A stretch of 64,000 bases of DNA. Origin: Paraglaciecola hydrolytica. GTDB taxonomy: Bacteria > Pseudomonadota > Gammaproteobacteria > Enterobacterales > Alteromonadaceae. The translations under genes were made by a program, and so were the position numbers. The stretch is taken from NCBI RefSeq assembly GCF_001565895.1, contig NZ_LSNE01000006.1, forward strand, positions 128,965-192,964, in the 5' to 3' direction. Below, piece after piece: positions 7,834 to 17,713 of the stretch. A model generated the notes under the pieces. That model had not been told where the DNA came from. It worked only from the letters and a program-made list of their open reading frames with translations, and ran no database searches. Position 1 is the stretch's first letter. Every line of letters begins with the position of its first letter.

Positions 7834-9737
7834 AACGGCGAAGCTGCCTCAGGAGCGTTTTGCATGTAACCAAACCACCACATCTGGAACATCAACATAC
7901 TCCACAGCACCGTGGCGTGGTCGGCTTTTTGGCTTTGGTGTTGATCCCATAATTCTTGCACTACATGCATATCAAAAAACTGCTGAATCCCTTGGGATTT
8001 GCTGAACAAATATTCTTCTGCTAAAGCTTTGATTTCTACTCGTAACCAGCTTGCTAAAGGGACCGAGAATCCCATTTTTTTACGGTATAAAATGCCATCG
8101 GGTAACAATGGTTTAAAGGCTTCTTTGAGAATGTATTTCTTTTCGCCTTTATTAAATTTGAGCTGGGAGGGCAGGGTAGCGGCAAACTCTACTATGTCTT
8201 TGTCTAACAGTGGCGCTCGAACTTCTAAGGAGTGAGCCATGCTCATACGATCTACTTTGACTAAAATGCCGCCGGGCAGATAGGTTTTCATATCCGTATA
8301 GAGAATTTTGGATAAGTGATCTGGTCCGTCGGCGCGGGCGTAGGCGTCTAAGGTAAAAGTCGATGGGTGATATTGGCCCAGTGTTTGTTTAGTTTTATCA
8401 CTGGCTAAACGTTGCCACAGTCTGTCATCTATCTGAGCATTGGTCAGGTAAAACCCCATGGCGGGTTCTAGACTTAAACTGGTTAATAAGGTCTTAGCTT
8501 TGCGAAAGAGTGGATACTCACTTTTAGCAAACAGATTGGCGAGCTTAGGAAATATATGTTGGCGAACAATGCGAGGAAATTTTTGTCTTAATCTATTTTC
8601 AATGTCATCGGTGGTATATTTTTCATAACCTGCAAACACTTCATCACCACCATCACCTGCGATGGCAACGGTTACCTGAGCACGGGCTAATTCTGACACA
8701 AAGTAGGTAGGTACTAAGGACGGGTCAGCAAAGGGCTCATCAAAATAACTGACGATTTTTTCTAGATTATCGGCAACGTTCTGATGCACCGTAAACTCAA
8801 AGTGTTCAGTGTGATATTTATCGGCAACTTCTTTTGCGAATTCGGTTTCATTAAATTTTTTATCATCAAAACCAATGGAGCAGGTTTTAACCGGTGTTTG
8901 ACTGTTAAGTGCCATCATGGCCACCACACCGCTGGAATCAATACCACCACTTAAAAATGCACCTAAGGGCACATCACTGACCATACGATCTTTAGTGCGC
9001 TCTGTGGCCAGCTTGAGTAGTTCTGCCGTCAGTTCACTTTCACTTTGGGTGCTAGTTTGTTTAAAACTCACATCCCAGTATTGCTGTATTTCAATGCCTT
9101 GCTCTGAAACCCACATAAAATGGCCGGGTGGTAATTTATGGATATCCGTAAAAATGGTTTTGGGATCAGGAATATATTGATAGGCAAAAAAATCATGCAC
9201 GGCATCTAAACGAATTTCTTTGTTGACATCAGGTAAGGTTAACAGCGCCTTGATCTCTGAAGCAAAGGCAAATTGTTTGGCAGTACGTAAATAATATAAG
9301 GGTTTTTTACCCATTCTGTCGCGGGCAATCAGCAGTTTTTTAGTGTGGGTATCCCACAACGCAAAGGCAAACATGCCGTTGATACTATCCAGCATTTTAA
9401 TCCCGTCACGGGCGTAAAGCGCTAATATGACTTCGGTATCTGAATGGGATTTAAACGGATAGCCAGCTTTGACTAGCTCTTCTCGTGAGGACAAGAAATT
9501 ATAAATTTCACCATTAAAAGCAATAATGTAGCGACCGTCATGTGACACCATAGGCTGTACGCCGAGTTCAGACAAGTCGATGATAGCCAAACGGCGGTGG
9601 GCTAAACCAACAAAGTCATCAAGGTATTCTTTACCGGCATCGGGCCCTCTGTGGATAATGCTCTCGCCCATGCGCTTTAAGGTAGTAAGGTCGCCCATGT
9701 TACCTGCGAAATGCGTAAATCCTGCGATACCACACAT
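7830..9737 (-). CDS. Glutamine-hydrolysing asparagine-synthase-type amidotransferase (exosortase-A-associated)
   Basis: This 635-residue two-domain protein starts MCGIAGF, so the glutaminase nucleophile Cys2 is exposed after Met removal. The N-terminal nucleophile domain spans about 1-200, with RGPD at 30-33 and NGEIYN at 75-80. The ATP-pyrophosphatase loop SGGIDSS is at 263-269. Members of this family in exosortase loci are thought to amidate a sugar acid or amino-acid-bearing glycan rather than make free asparagine; that is inference here. AGGAG lies 11 bases before the ATG. Both domains look complete. Its place between FemAB-like and GT4 genes argues for a glycan-modification role, but true asparagine synthase activity remains possible. 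Confidence 0.9.
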   Translation of the reverse strand: MCGIAGFTHFAGNMGDLTTLKRMGESIIHRGPDAGKEYLDDFVGLAHRRLAIIDLSELGVQPMVSHDGRYIIAFNGEIYNFLSSREELVKAGYPFKSHSDTEVILALYARDGIKMLDSINGMFAFALWDTHTKKLLIARDRMGKKPLYYLRTAKQFAFASEIKALLTLPDVNKEIRLDAVHDFFAYQYIPDPKTIFTDIHKLPPGHFMWVSEQGIEIQQYWDVSFKQTSTQSESELTAELLKLATERTKDRMVSDVPLGAFLSGGIDSSGVVAMMALNSQTPVKTCSIGFDDKKFNETEFAKEVADKYHTEHFEFTVHQNVADNLEKIVSYFDEPFADPSLVPTYFVSELARAQVTVAIAGDGGDEVFAGYEKYTTDDIENRLRQKFPRIVRQHIFPKLANLFAKSEYPLFRKAKTLLTSLSLEPAMGFYLTNAQIDDRLWQRLASDKTKQTLGQYHPSTFTLDAYARADGPDHLSKILYTDMKTYLPGGILVKVDRMSMAHSLEVRAPLLDKDIVEFAATLPSQLKFNKGEKKYILKEAFKPLLPDGILYRKKMGFSVPLASWLRVEIKALAEEYLFSKSQGIQQFFDMHVVQELWDQHQSQKADHATVLWSMLMFQMWWFGYMQNAPEAASPL

Positions 9738-9797
9738 ATTGTGTCTGACTCCTACTTTTTTATAACAGCATAATTTACAACATAAACTTAATAAATA

Positions 9798-10862
9798 TTA
9801 GAGACTTATGTATTTTCTTATTTTGGGGCCAAGGAAAATTGTTAGACCAAGTGGCAAGTGTGACCAGGCGGTTTCAACAAATTTTCTTAAAGTGCTGGGC
9901 TGTCCGGGTGTAAGTTCACTCTCAGTTTGGCTGCTATTTAAATCCGACCATAACAGTGCAACGGGCTCCGCGCCCCATTGTTGCTTAAACTTAAATGTTC
10001 CTTCGCCAAAGGTTGACCGCCCAAAATCGAATTCAGTACAACCTAACTCACACGCATGTTGCATCAATGCCCAATACAACATCATATTAGGAGCCAGGTA
10101 GTTATAATCTGCGTCGGTAGATGCCCAAGGGATCGCGACTTTTTTAGCATTTCGAATGATAAGGCCAGCACCTATAGGGATGGCTTGTTTATACACTACG
10201 GCTAAAAATACATCTGAGCCATAATGGTTAATTAAGTTTTCAAACCATTGTTTACTGTGGACAGGAGAGCCTAATTTACGCATATTTTTAGCAAAGATGG
10301 TGTAAAAATTCGCAATGGACTGTGAGTTTTGGTTAATGGTGTAAGTCAGGCCATTTTTTTCAGCTTTACGAATTTGACTGCGTAACTTGGACTTAAATCC
10401 TTCCATTAATGCATCTGCACTGCCGGGCAAGGTGAGTAACATCCTGACTTTTATAGGCTTATCTCGCTCGTTAACTACACTATCCTGTGTGTCTCGATAT
10501 TCGAAAACGTGGGCATTGGCCGCCGTTAATTGCGCCAAAGCATGCTGCTTTAGTGCATGTGTTATTTCGTGGTTATCACTTAGCGCATAACCAATATCAC
10601 AAAAAGGTAGTGAGCAAAAAGTTGGTTTAGCCAAAGGTTTAAGCATTGCAATGCAAGGCAGGATGCCGACAACTTTGTTGTCAATGGTAGCTATCAAGCT
10701 GACGTTTTGATGTTTATAGGTCTGTTCAATCGACTTAACCCAAGCAAACTTATGATAAGGCGCGGCTTTAGCATGATTGGCAACATAACTATCCCAACTT
10801 ATTTCTAGCTCAGTGGTAGTAACAAGTTGTATTTGAAGCGAAGTGGGAGAACTATTATTCAT
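9798..10862 (-). CDS. FemAB-related acyltransferase, PEP-CTERM system-associated
   Basis: This cytoplasmic protein of 354 residues has the tandem GNAT fold of the FemAB family. The conserved LRSQIRKAEKNGL segment lies near 155-167, NMRKLGSPVH near 195-204, and the C-terminal FDFGRSTFGEGTFKFKQQWG block near 285-305. FemAB proteins transfer aminoacyl or acyl groups from carrier tRNA or CoA. In exosortase loci a variant of this length recurs and probably decorates the glycan or its lipid intermediate. It overlaps the deacetylase gene by eight bases and precedes the amidotransferase. The acyl donor is not evident. Confidence 0.87.
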   Translation of the reverse strand: MNNSSPTSLQIQLVTTTELEISWDSYVANHAKAAPYHKFAWVKSIEQTYKHQNVSLIATIDNKVVGILPCIAMLKPLAKPTFCSLPFCDIGYALSDNHEITHALKQHALAQLTAANAHVFEYRDTQDSVVNERDKPIKVRMLLTLPGSADALMEGFKSKLRSQIRKAEKNGLTYTINQNSQSIANFYTIFAKNMRKLGSPVHSKQWFENLINHYGSDVFLAVVYKQAIPIGAGLIIRNAKKVAIPWASTDADYNYLAPNMMLYWALMQHACELGCTEFDFGRSTFGEGTFKFKQQWGAEPVALLWSDLNSSQTESELTPGQPSTLRKFVETAWSHLPLGLTIFLGPKIRKYISL

Positions 10863-11847
10863 TTAACTTAGCTGCGGCTTGTGAAATTGTACAAAATTCA
10901 ATGTGGTAGTTAGCTTTTAAATGGGTGACTACTTCAGTCACTGCTTGAGTTATAAAATTAAAAGCATTTTTATTGCCTAACAAACTATTCGAATTATCAA
11001 TCAGACTGGAGCTATGCATATACATATGTAATACCGGGTAACCTTTTTCCAGTACCACATCACATAGCGAAATCATGTCTTCAATTGAGGATAATTCAGG
11101 GCACAAATAGTTTTTACGCAACAAATGAGTATGCCATGCCAAACCATTAAATCGAGTCCAACTTAATGGCGGTCTAGCAAAGGCAGTGTGGATTTTATTC
11201 CATGCTTCAAACGCCTGACGATTAAAACCAACCGTCACTGGGACTTCAAATATTTGTTGTTGATTTGCACTTTTTAGTGGATTTGCCAAATCAGGCCAGT
11301 AGGGTAATAAAGGCGCACCATTACAACTGAAATATTCATTCTGATAAAAAGGATAAACACTGGAGTCCACATTTATATCGTTTTCGATTAGTAACTGCAT
11401 GACTTTGCTGTCAATACCCCAGCGTCCGGTTCTGAACGATCGGGGTTTTATACCTAAGGTGGTGGTGATTTTATCAATCAGTATTTCAAGCTTCTGTTTA
11501 ACCTGCTCTGTAGGCAAATTGACCACATGGGATTCAGCTTCGCCGACTTCACCAAAATAAGGTGGGTTACACCAGGGGTGTAAATGAGCACCTATTTCAC
11601 AACTATTGGTGTGGCAGAACTCCTGCATTTTTTGCACAGCTTTGTGGGAATTAACAACGGCATAGTCAACAAAGTAGGTGGGTTTAACCCCTAGTTTTGT
11701 GCACAAACGCTGAAATTCAGGGAGACTGTCAACATTTTTTACATCCGCATATTCTTGTGGAAATGGACCTGACCAGTCCCACTCTTCCTCTGTATCAACA
11801 GAAAGTACAAATAAAATGGGGGGTTTATCTTTGGCGTTTATAGACAT
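10855..11847 (-). CDS. Polysaccharide deacetylase-like protein (NodB superfamily)
   Basis: The 330-residue protein has the three main NodB motifs in modified form. SVDTEEEW at 16-23 supplies the catalytic and metal Asp, GAHLHPW (near 98) supplies the HxxxH-region histidines, and FRTGRWGID (near 158) supplies the conserved Arg. Family members remove N- or O-acetyl groups from glycans. This one lacks a signal peptide, so it may act on cytoplasmic lipid-linked intermediates or be a divergent member. It is not the more usual VDVEDYF-type deacetylase of PEP-CTERM loci. Its start overlaps the upstream GT4 stop as TAATG, which implies translational coupling. Confidence 0.82.
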   Translation of the reverse strand: MSINAKDKPPILFVLSVDTEEEWDWSGPFPQEYADVKNVDSLPEFQRLCTKLGVKPTYFVDYAVVNSHKAVQKMQEFCHTNSCEIGAHLHPWCNPPYFGEVGEAESHVVNLPTEQVKQKLEILIDKITTTLGIKPRSFRTGRWGIDSKVMQLLIENDINVDSSVYPFYQNEYFSCNGAPLLPYWPDLANPLKSANQQQIFEVPVTVGFNRQAFEAWNKIHTAFARPPLSWTRFNGLAWHTHLLRKNYLCPELSSIEDMISLCDVVLEKGYPVLHMYMHSSSLIDNSNSLLGNKNAFNFITQAVTEVVTHLKANYHIEFCTISQAAAKLNE

Positions 11848-12962
11848 TATGGCGTCCCTGACAACTCGAAAAACAACTGTGAGTATTCTGCCGCCATGCG
11901 ATTGGCGGAATAATGTTGATAAACATATTCTTTGGCTGCATTGGCTAAGTCATTGGCTCTGTCTGGTTCAAATAACAGTTCTTGCCAATATTGTTGCAAA
12001 CTAGTTTTGTCGCCTAGGGTCGCAAGCAGACCGGTAAGATTGTGGCTGATGAGTTGATCTACACCAGGGATATTATATGCCGCCACAGGAATACCCGCCG
12101 CAGTGGCTTCCATCAAACAACGTGGAATGCCTTCTAATGTGGAAGTCATCACAAAAAGGTCAAATGATTTGAGTAAACTGAGGCGGTCATCGCGAAAACC
12201 AAGAAACTCAATATAATCGACAGACTTTAAACCTTTACTGTATTTTTCTAATTCAACTCGAGCATCCCCATCACCCAATAAAAGTAAACGGGTATCGGGG
12301 TGTTGTTGATGGAGTGATTCAAATATATCGAGAATATCAAAAATGTTTTTACGACTAATCATTTGGCCAACAAAACCGATGCGTTTTTCTGTTGCACTGA
12401 CACGACTAGGTTTGGGAGTGGCTTCTACTTCTGATAAATCAACACCATTTTGAATATAAAGGGCTTTATCTGCGTTAACACCCATACGCAGAATATCGTC
12501 CAACAACTGTTGAGACAAAGGCACAACTTTAGTGGCAAATTTCATTGCCTGACAGCCTAACCAGATAAATAGGCGTAATTTCAAATCTTTGGCATTCTCA
12601 AAGCCATGAGGAGTGACAATCGACTTAATACCGGCTTTTCGAGCGGCCAAGACGCCTATAATGTCTGATTTATAACCATGGGTATGGATGATATCTATGT
12701 TTTCATCTTTAATCAGTTTGACCAGTTTGTTGACGGCCGCGAAGTCAAATTTGTTACTCATGGGTATAATGTGACAACCCAACCCAAGCTTTTTATATTC
12801 GCTGACTAGTTCTAATGGCTTTTGTCCGGGCTCCATGGTCACGACTAAATCACAGCTAATTTTACTGGCATCCAGATGTTTAGCTAAGGCTAAAACCCAC
12901 CGCTCTGCGCCATAAAATCCGCTTGAACAAATAAACTGTAATACTTTTACGCGGCGTTCCAC
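11847..12962 (-). CDS. Glycosyltransferase family 4
   Basis: This GT-B glycosyltransferase of 371 residues starts with GTG at 12962, behind an AGGAAGGT ribosome-binding site. Visible features are FICSSGFYGAERW (the N-terminal glycine loop, residues 9-21), IIHTHGYKSD and TPHGFEN in the acceptor domain, and FVGQMISRKN with EGIPRCLMEA (the EX7E region) in the donor domain. There are no transmembrane segments. It lies ten bases after the GT2 gene and couples to the deacetylase by a TAATG overlap. It most likely builds the locus polysaccharide; the sugar is undetermined. Confidence 0.88.
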   Translation of the reverse strand: MERRVKVLQFICSSGFYGAERWVLALAKHLDASKISCDLVVTMEPGQKPLELVSEYKKLGLGCHIIPMSNKFDFAAVNKLVKLIKDENIDIIHTHGYKSDIIGVLAARKAGIKSIVTPHGFENAKDLKLRLFIWLGCQAMKFATKVVPLSQQLLDDILRMGVNADKALYIQNGVDLSEVEATPKPSRVSATEKRIGFVGQMISRKNIFDILDIFESLHQQHPDTRLLLLGDGDARVELEKYSKGLKSVDYIEFLGFRDDRLSLLKSFDLFVMTSTLEGIPRCLMEATAAGIPVAAYNIPGVDQLISHNLTGLLATLGDKTSLQQYWQELLFEPDRANDLANAAKEYVYQHYSANRMAAEYSQLFFELSGTP

Positions 12963-12972
12963 TGTTACCTTC

Positions 12973-13947
12973 CTAGCTTTGTTTTATTTTAATAGTTTTA
13001 AACACGCCCACTAAAGTACCTATTGCCCTGGCCGGAAAATAAACGGCATAAAAAAGTACAACTTTTGCGAAAGCTACCTCTGATTTTGCGATATTTTGCA
13101 AACGTAGGCTGTACACAACCACAGGCAATAATGCGAGTGCCAAGGCTAACATCGCTAATTTAGTTATTCCAATAATTAACAATATGCCAGCGATAATTAT
13201 GAGAATTAATATCGCAGGGGGCACAAAAAAACTAGGCAGTTCTCTTAAGGGCACTTTTCTGCCTGACAATGATTGAATATTCGATTGCCCACGCCATATT
13301 TCTTTATCAAACATGGCTTTATACTCTTTGTCTTCGCCGATATGACGATAGGTAGCAGCAGAAGTGTAAAAAAGCTGACCTAATTTTGCTGCCTTGTCAG
13401 TGAAATAATAATCTTCGCAGGTGACAAGATGCTCTGGGAAAAAGCCTATCTTATGAAAAGCATCTCGCGTCATAAAAAGGTTGCGACCGGGTAAAAACGC
13501 TACATTTTTGTCTATTTCAACATTACTCAAAAACGTGCGGATTTTCTCTAAGGGCGGAGCATTGTCATGACATATTTGTTGTGCACTGACGATGATGCGT
13601 CCATCGTTAGCTCTGAGTTCATTTAACATTTGTTCTGCCCAGTTTGCCGACAGATAAACATCGGCATCCAGAAAAGCTAAATATTCACCTTTGGCTTGGG
13701 TAACGCCAAAATTTCGAAGACTTGAAATCGTTTCATGAGCAGGCCTGATAAACACTTGTAGTGGCAATTCTTGATTGTCACTTAATCTGCAGGTTTGGAT
13801 CTCCGGTGTCTGACTGACCACAATAATATCAATATTAAAAGACTCTGTTTGTTGTAAGGCAATCGATTCGATAGTTTCAATCAACATTTCGAATCTTCCC
13901 TTGTGGGGAATAATAAATGACAAATTTATGCGGCTGTTGTTAATCAT
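12973..13947 (-). CDS. Glycosyltransferase family 2 with C-terminal membrane segments
   Basis: The 324-residue protein carries a GT-A domain with FIIPHKGRFE at residues 11-20 and the catalytic FLDADVYLS (DAD at 94-96). A glycosyltransferase-like CEDYYFTDKAAKLG acceptor motif follows. From about residue 240 it has two or three hydrophobic helices, so it is anchored in the inner membrane with the catalytic domain in the cytoplasm. This fits transfer to a lipid-linked precursor. It overlaps the upstream gene by four bases (ATGA). The two-step architecture resembles exopolysaccharide GT2 enzymes, but it is too short for a processive synthase. Confidence 0.86.
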   Translation of the reverse strand: MINNSRINLSFIIPHKGRFEMLIETIESIALQQTESFNIDIIVVSQTPEIQTCRLSDNQELPLQVFIRPAHETISSLRNFGVTQAKGEYLAFLDADVYLSANWAEQMLNELRANDGRIIVSAQQICHDNAPPLEKIRTFLSNVEIDKNVAFLPGRNLFMTRDAFHKIGFFPEHLVTCEDYYFTDKAAKLGQLFYTSAATYRHIGEDKEYKAMFDKEIWRGQSNIQSLSGRKVPLRELPSFFVPPAILILIIIAGILLIIGITKLAMLALALALLPVVVYSLRLQNIAKSEVAFAKVVLFYAVYFPARAIGTLVGVFKTIKIKQS

Positions 13948-16529
13948 TTTAAACGGGTCTTGAGCCAGTTGAATTCATTTTTTAGGGATAATTTTATTAA
14001 GCGTTTAGACATAACCTTAATAAAACTAGTGAATAAACCACGGTTCTCATATTGTGGTGCTGGCCAATTGCTTTGGTAACTCGCCATTTTTTGCAATTGT
14101 GGGTGGTTTTTATAAAAATCTACTAACCCACAGTTTTGCAGAACTAATACCATGATCCGAGTGTAGGTTTTACTTTCAGAGTTGTTAAGTCTGCTGGCAA
14201 CTTGGTTTTCAAAATATTCCGCTTTATCCAAATAATGCTGCTCATTGTCAGGGCTAAAATAATATGCTGCCGCCAAAACCGATGCTTTCCTTAGATCTTG
14301 AGCTGTCCAAGTATCATTGGGGTATTCTAAGATTTCTGGTTTGTCTAAATACATATATTCATTGTTCACCATCCAATTGGCAAAGTTTATGAGACAGTCG
14401 CGAGCATAATACAAGTGAGTGTCTAATTCTTCCATTTGTTGTTTTAACAGTAAGTACCGACAAACCGCTTGTAAAAATACGGTGTAAAACCAGGTGTTTT
14501 CAACATCGCTTAGATTACGCAAAGTCACATCCTCATTGGGATGAACGGTATGGCTAATAATGTGTTCGACACGGATTAAATAATCTCTATCTTGAGTTAG
14601 TTCAAAACTATCAAGCAGGGCGACGACATAATTTGCCGTACCTCTATCCAGCGGATATTGGCCGGTAAAATGATTTTTGGTGCCTGCAGCGTCGCGATTT
14701 TTCAGCGCTAATAACAATTCAAAGCAAGTGTTTGTACCTTCATAAAAACAACTTATCCAATTGCATAAGGTTAAGACCGCTTGTTTTGAGCTTTCGTCAC
14801 CGGTAAGTTGATAATGTAACGCCAACCCTGTGGTGTAACAGTGTTGTCCACCTGGACCACCACCACCTGCATGATCTTGGTAAGCATTGCTGTCCTGAAG
14901 TTTGGAATAAGAACGATGACTAGAAGTAAAGGCCGGTAAATAATGATCCGTGTGCCAAAAAAGACCGCCGTTGTATTCGGCTTTGTCTTCAGTGGTATGA
15001 TAGATGTCAATATCTTTTACATGTTTAGCTAAGTCATCGGCAAGCTCAAACCAAGCTATATCGCCACTGATTAAATACTGTTTCAGAAAACCAAAGATCG
15101 GATCATATTGGTTGTTATAGTGTGAAACAAATAAGTCAGTGCCTTGGTAATAAGCTGTTTCATGATCTGCATATAAATCCCCAAAATTACGCCAACCATA
15201 TTCATCAATGTTTTCGCGTTTTTGGAAAAAATTATTTGGACCACTAATGCCTGCTGAAATCACATCGTCTAATAGAGCAACTGCGTTTTTACTATAAAAT
15301 CCAAAATGGCTTTGACTTGCCACGTTAAGCCAATCGCTATGTATACTTAACTGTTGCGGTAATATTACCTGCGACGACTGGGCTTCATTAGATTCGTGAC
15401 GTAACCAGATATTATGGGTTTTACTCTCGCCACCTTGTAATTCATGAAGTTGTTCATTAGCGGGGAAGAGTTCAAAAGCCACTTTATTTTTATCAACGCT
15501 TAAGGCCTTAGGGAAATTTTGCCAAAATTGCTCCATACCCAGACTAAACTCTGCATTAATTCTAATGCTGGGATTTGCTCTAGCCAATATTGTAATGCTT
15601 CCGTCTGCATTGTATAACGTTGCTCCCTGATATTTAAGGGCGACGTTATTGTCTTTATCAACATGTACCGGACTTTGCCATGCATCGCCGCCACTACTGT
15701 GCTGTATTAAGGCAAATGCGCGGTCAGAAATCTCCTGCCATTGCTCATATTCATGTTTTTTAAGCGTAAGTGAACTTATACTTGAAAACTCAAATACCAT
15801 GCTCGCAGAGTGAAATTGGACAGCATTTTCATCACCTAAGTCCCAGTGGCCATTAGGATGTTTAGCGGCTTGTGGGTTGTGTAAACGATGTTTGATATTG
15901 AGTAAATTTGGATTCTGGTACAGAGTAAAAGTTAAGGTCGAATGGAGTAGGATATTAGTGGATGGCTCCTGATGTGTAAGCGATACCTGCAGTGCTATTT
16001 TTTGGATGGAACCATCCGCTAAATTAACAAAACTCTCCAATTGGTGACTTTTGACTTTGCCCTCAAGTAAGTTGTCGTGTTGAGCGTATAAGGCCAAACA
16101 GCCATTTTTAATGTCAGTCCCTGTGTGTGGACATGCCCATTTAAAGTTTGCCGAATTCAAGTCGAAAGTGAAGCTAGTATCTTTGGTATTGATGGTAATG
16201 ACATTGTTTTTTATGCATGTATTAATGCCATTATTGCTTGCTTCTTTCGGTGGAACACAGTTACTAATGGCTAAGGCATATTGAGCGTTTAGAGTATCGC
16301 CAAAAAATTCGAGAGCGACCCACTTTATACTTTTATCTGACCAGTAAGAGCTTATTTTGGCACTGCAATTTTGTGGCATACCGTTGTTCACTAAACCTAG
16401 CTGATCGAGTGAGGTAACCAAACCTAAAGGTAAAGGGACAGCAGCCTGAAACAAGCCTTCTTGAGCCTTTTGAGACGGACAAACTAGGGGAATAATGTGA
16501 CTGCCGTTTTGTATAAAACTGTTTAACAT
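13944..16529 (-). CDS. Large polysaccharide-lyase-like protein (PcRGLX/YetA-like)
   Basis: The product has 861 residues. The N-terminal region is beta-rich, with VPLPLG near residues 32-37 and SIKWVALEF near 67-75. It resembles the RIFT-barrel domain of exo-rhamnogalacturonan-lyase-like (YetA) proteins. A helical, His- and Tyr-rich central region (DHAGGGGPGGQHCYT) looks like an alpha/alpha toroid with a glycan-binding cleft. No signal peptide is visible, which is odd for a lyase that would act outside the cell. Its place between a GT2 and an acetyltransferase suggests it trims or releases the locus glycan. The family assignment is from memory of the fold pattern and is only moderately secure. 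Confidence 0.6.
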   Translation of the reverse strand: MLNSFIQNGSHIIPLVCPSQKAQEGLFQAAVPLPLGLVTSLDQLGLVNNGMPQNCSAKISSYWSDKSIKWVALEFFGDTLNAQYALAISNCVPPKEASNNGINTCIKNNVITINTKDTSFTFDLNSANFKWACPHTGTDIKNGCLALYAQHDNLLEGKVKSHQLESFVNLADGSIQKIALQVSLTHQEPSTNILLHSTLTFTLYQNPNLLNIKHRLHNPQAAKHPNGHWDLGDENAVQFHSASMVFEFSSISSLTLKKHEYEQWQEISDRAFALIQHSSGGDAWQSPVHVDKDNNVALKYQGATLYNADGSITILARANPSIRINAEFSLGMEQFWQNFPKALSVDKNKVAFELFPANEQLHELQGGESKTHNIWLRHESNEAQSSQVILPQQLSIHSDWLNVASQSHFGFYSKNAVALLDDVISAGISGPNNFFQKRENIDEYGWRNFGDLYADHETAYYQGTDLFVSHYNNQYDPIFGFLKQYLISGDIAWFELADDLAKHVKDIDIYHTTEDKAEYNGGLFWHTDHYLPAFTSSHRSYSKLQDSNAYQDHAGGGGPGGQHCYTTGLALHYQLTGDESSKQAVLTLCNWISCFYEGTNTCFELLLALKNRDAAGTKNHFTGQYPLDRGTANYVVALLDSFELTQDRDYLIRVEHIISHTVHPNEDVTLRNLSDVENTWFYTVFLQAVCRYLLLKQQMEELDTHLYYARDCLINFANWMVNNEYMYLDKPEILEYPNDTWTAQDLRKASVLAAAYYFSPDNEQHYLDKAEYFENQVASRLNNSESKTYTRIMVLVLQNCGLVDFYKNHPQLQKMASYQSNWPAPQYENRGLFTSFIKVMSKRLIKLSLKNEFNWLKTRLK

Positions 16530-17674
16530 TCTGGCTCTACTACCATTTTAAACTTATTAAAACATTGCCGCTTAAGCGTACGCATTTTTTGTCTGAACGA
16601 TAATAAATACGAGGGTTTGTAATAGCAGACTAACTGCTGATTAGAAACACTTTGATTACTTAAAGACTTTTTGTAACGTGCTTCTCCTGCTAGAAATTCA
16701 TATTTATGAATATTGTTAAGGATGGCATTTTCAATAACCATTACATGAGCAACTAATCCAACTTTGATTCGATTATCTTCGAAGGACTTTATCGCCGAAA
16801 GATAAAAATACCAGCAACCATTGTCTTTAAGTAAATATATATAGGCGAGCTTTTGCTCGTTTAAACTCATGCAGTAAATGCTGGTAAATTGGCACTCAGG
16901 ATCATTCTCGATAAGGGTTTGATGGAATTGTCTAAATTGGGAATTATCAAAGCCGCTGCCATATTTTGTGTTGCGCCACTTCTCAATATGGATATCAGCC
17001 ATTTCACTAAATGCTTGCATTTGTTCATCAGGATTTTGCACATCCTGCAATAAAAGCTCGCCATGTTGTCTTAACAATTTAAATGAGCGCTGTAGTTGTT
17101 GTTTGGTATTTTTTGACAGTGAATTGAGATAATCATCAACAGAATTAAAGGCGGTTAAATCTACACTGTAGTCGGGAGAATCAATATCAATTCTTTTGTT
17201 ACTTGCTAAACCTTCAAAGCGTGGTAATACCTCGGTGCTAGTGAGGCCAATAAAACACTCATGCCATGTTAATTTGGTGGCAACATAAGTAATCATTGCT
17301 TGTCTGATTTCGTTAGGAAACCGACTATCCAGCAAAAAATCATTGTGCTCAATCCAAACTTGATCCAAGCGTTCGTCACCGGTTCGATGCAACCAAATTT
17401 GCTTTACAAACCAGCCTGGGAATACAAATTTGGATTTACCAAAAAAAATCCCGATACCTAAACATTGGTTGCCAATTTTTGCCTCCACTACTGTGGGGGT
17501 ATTGGGGAGACTAACTAACCATCGGCTTATCCAATTCCAATGTAAAAATACCGATGGTGTAACTTTCCTACGATATAATTCATTCCACTTTTGAGCTAAT
17601 TGATGCGTATTGTGCAATGCATAGTGACACACTTCCAAGTTGTGCAGGGAGTCCTCCCTTTTATCATCAATCAT
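16523..17674 (-). CDS. GNAT-family acetyltransferase (BioF2/CelD-like)
   Basis: The protein has 383 residues and the two-domain layout of BioF2/FemAB-like acetyltransferases. A conserved SLSKNTKQQLQRS segment lies near residue 190, HIEKWRN near 230 and a YFYLSAIKSF strand near 295. The C-terminal EFLAGEARYKKSLS block is typical of CelD/BcsL-type proteins that acylate exported polysaccharides or their precursors. It is the second gene after prsT and overlaps the next gene by seven bases. It is distinct from the other FemAB-like protein in the operon, so the glycan may carry two acyl modifications. Confidence 0.82.
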   Translation of the reverse strand: MIDDKREDSLHNLEVCHYALHNTHQLAQKWNELYRRKVTPSVFLHWNWISRWLVSLPNTPTVVEAKIGNQCLGIGIFFGKSKFVFPGWFVKQIWLHRTGDERLDQVWIEHNDFLLDSRFPNEIRQAMITYVATKLTWHECFIGLTSTEVLPRFEGLASNKRIDIDSPDYSVDLTAFNSVDDYLNSLSKNTKQQLQRSFKLLRQHGELLLQDVQNPDEQMQAFSEMADIHIEKWRNTKYGSGFDNSQFRQFHQTLIENDPECQFTSIYCMSLNEQKLAYIYLLKDNGCWYFYLSAIKSFEDNRIKVGLVAHVMVIENAILNNIHKYEFLAGEARYKKSLSNQSVSNQQLVCYYKPSYLLSFRQKMRTLKRQCFNKFKMVVEPEC

Positions 17675-17713
17675 ATCAATATATGTCTACTCAAATGCTA
17701 ATGACAAATTCAC

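Noticed and set aside
7830-9737. Asparagine-synthase-like gene as a lasso-peptide cyclase for the Tat/PqqD/HPr-kinase unit
   Set aside because: The protein keeps a complete N-terminal glutaminase domain with Cys2 and belongs to the exosortase-associated amidotransferases. It lies 18 kb away in another operon, and no transglutaminase-like leader protease was found.
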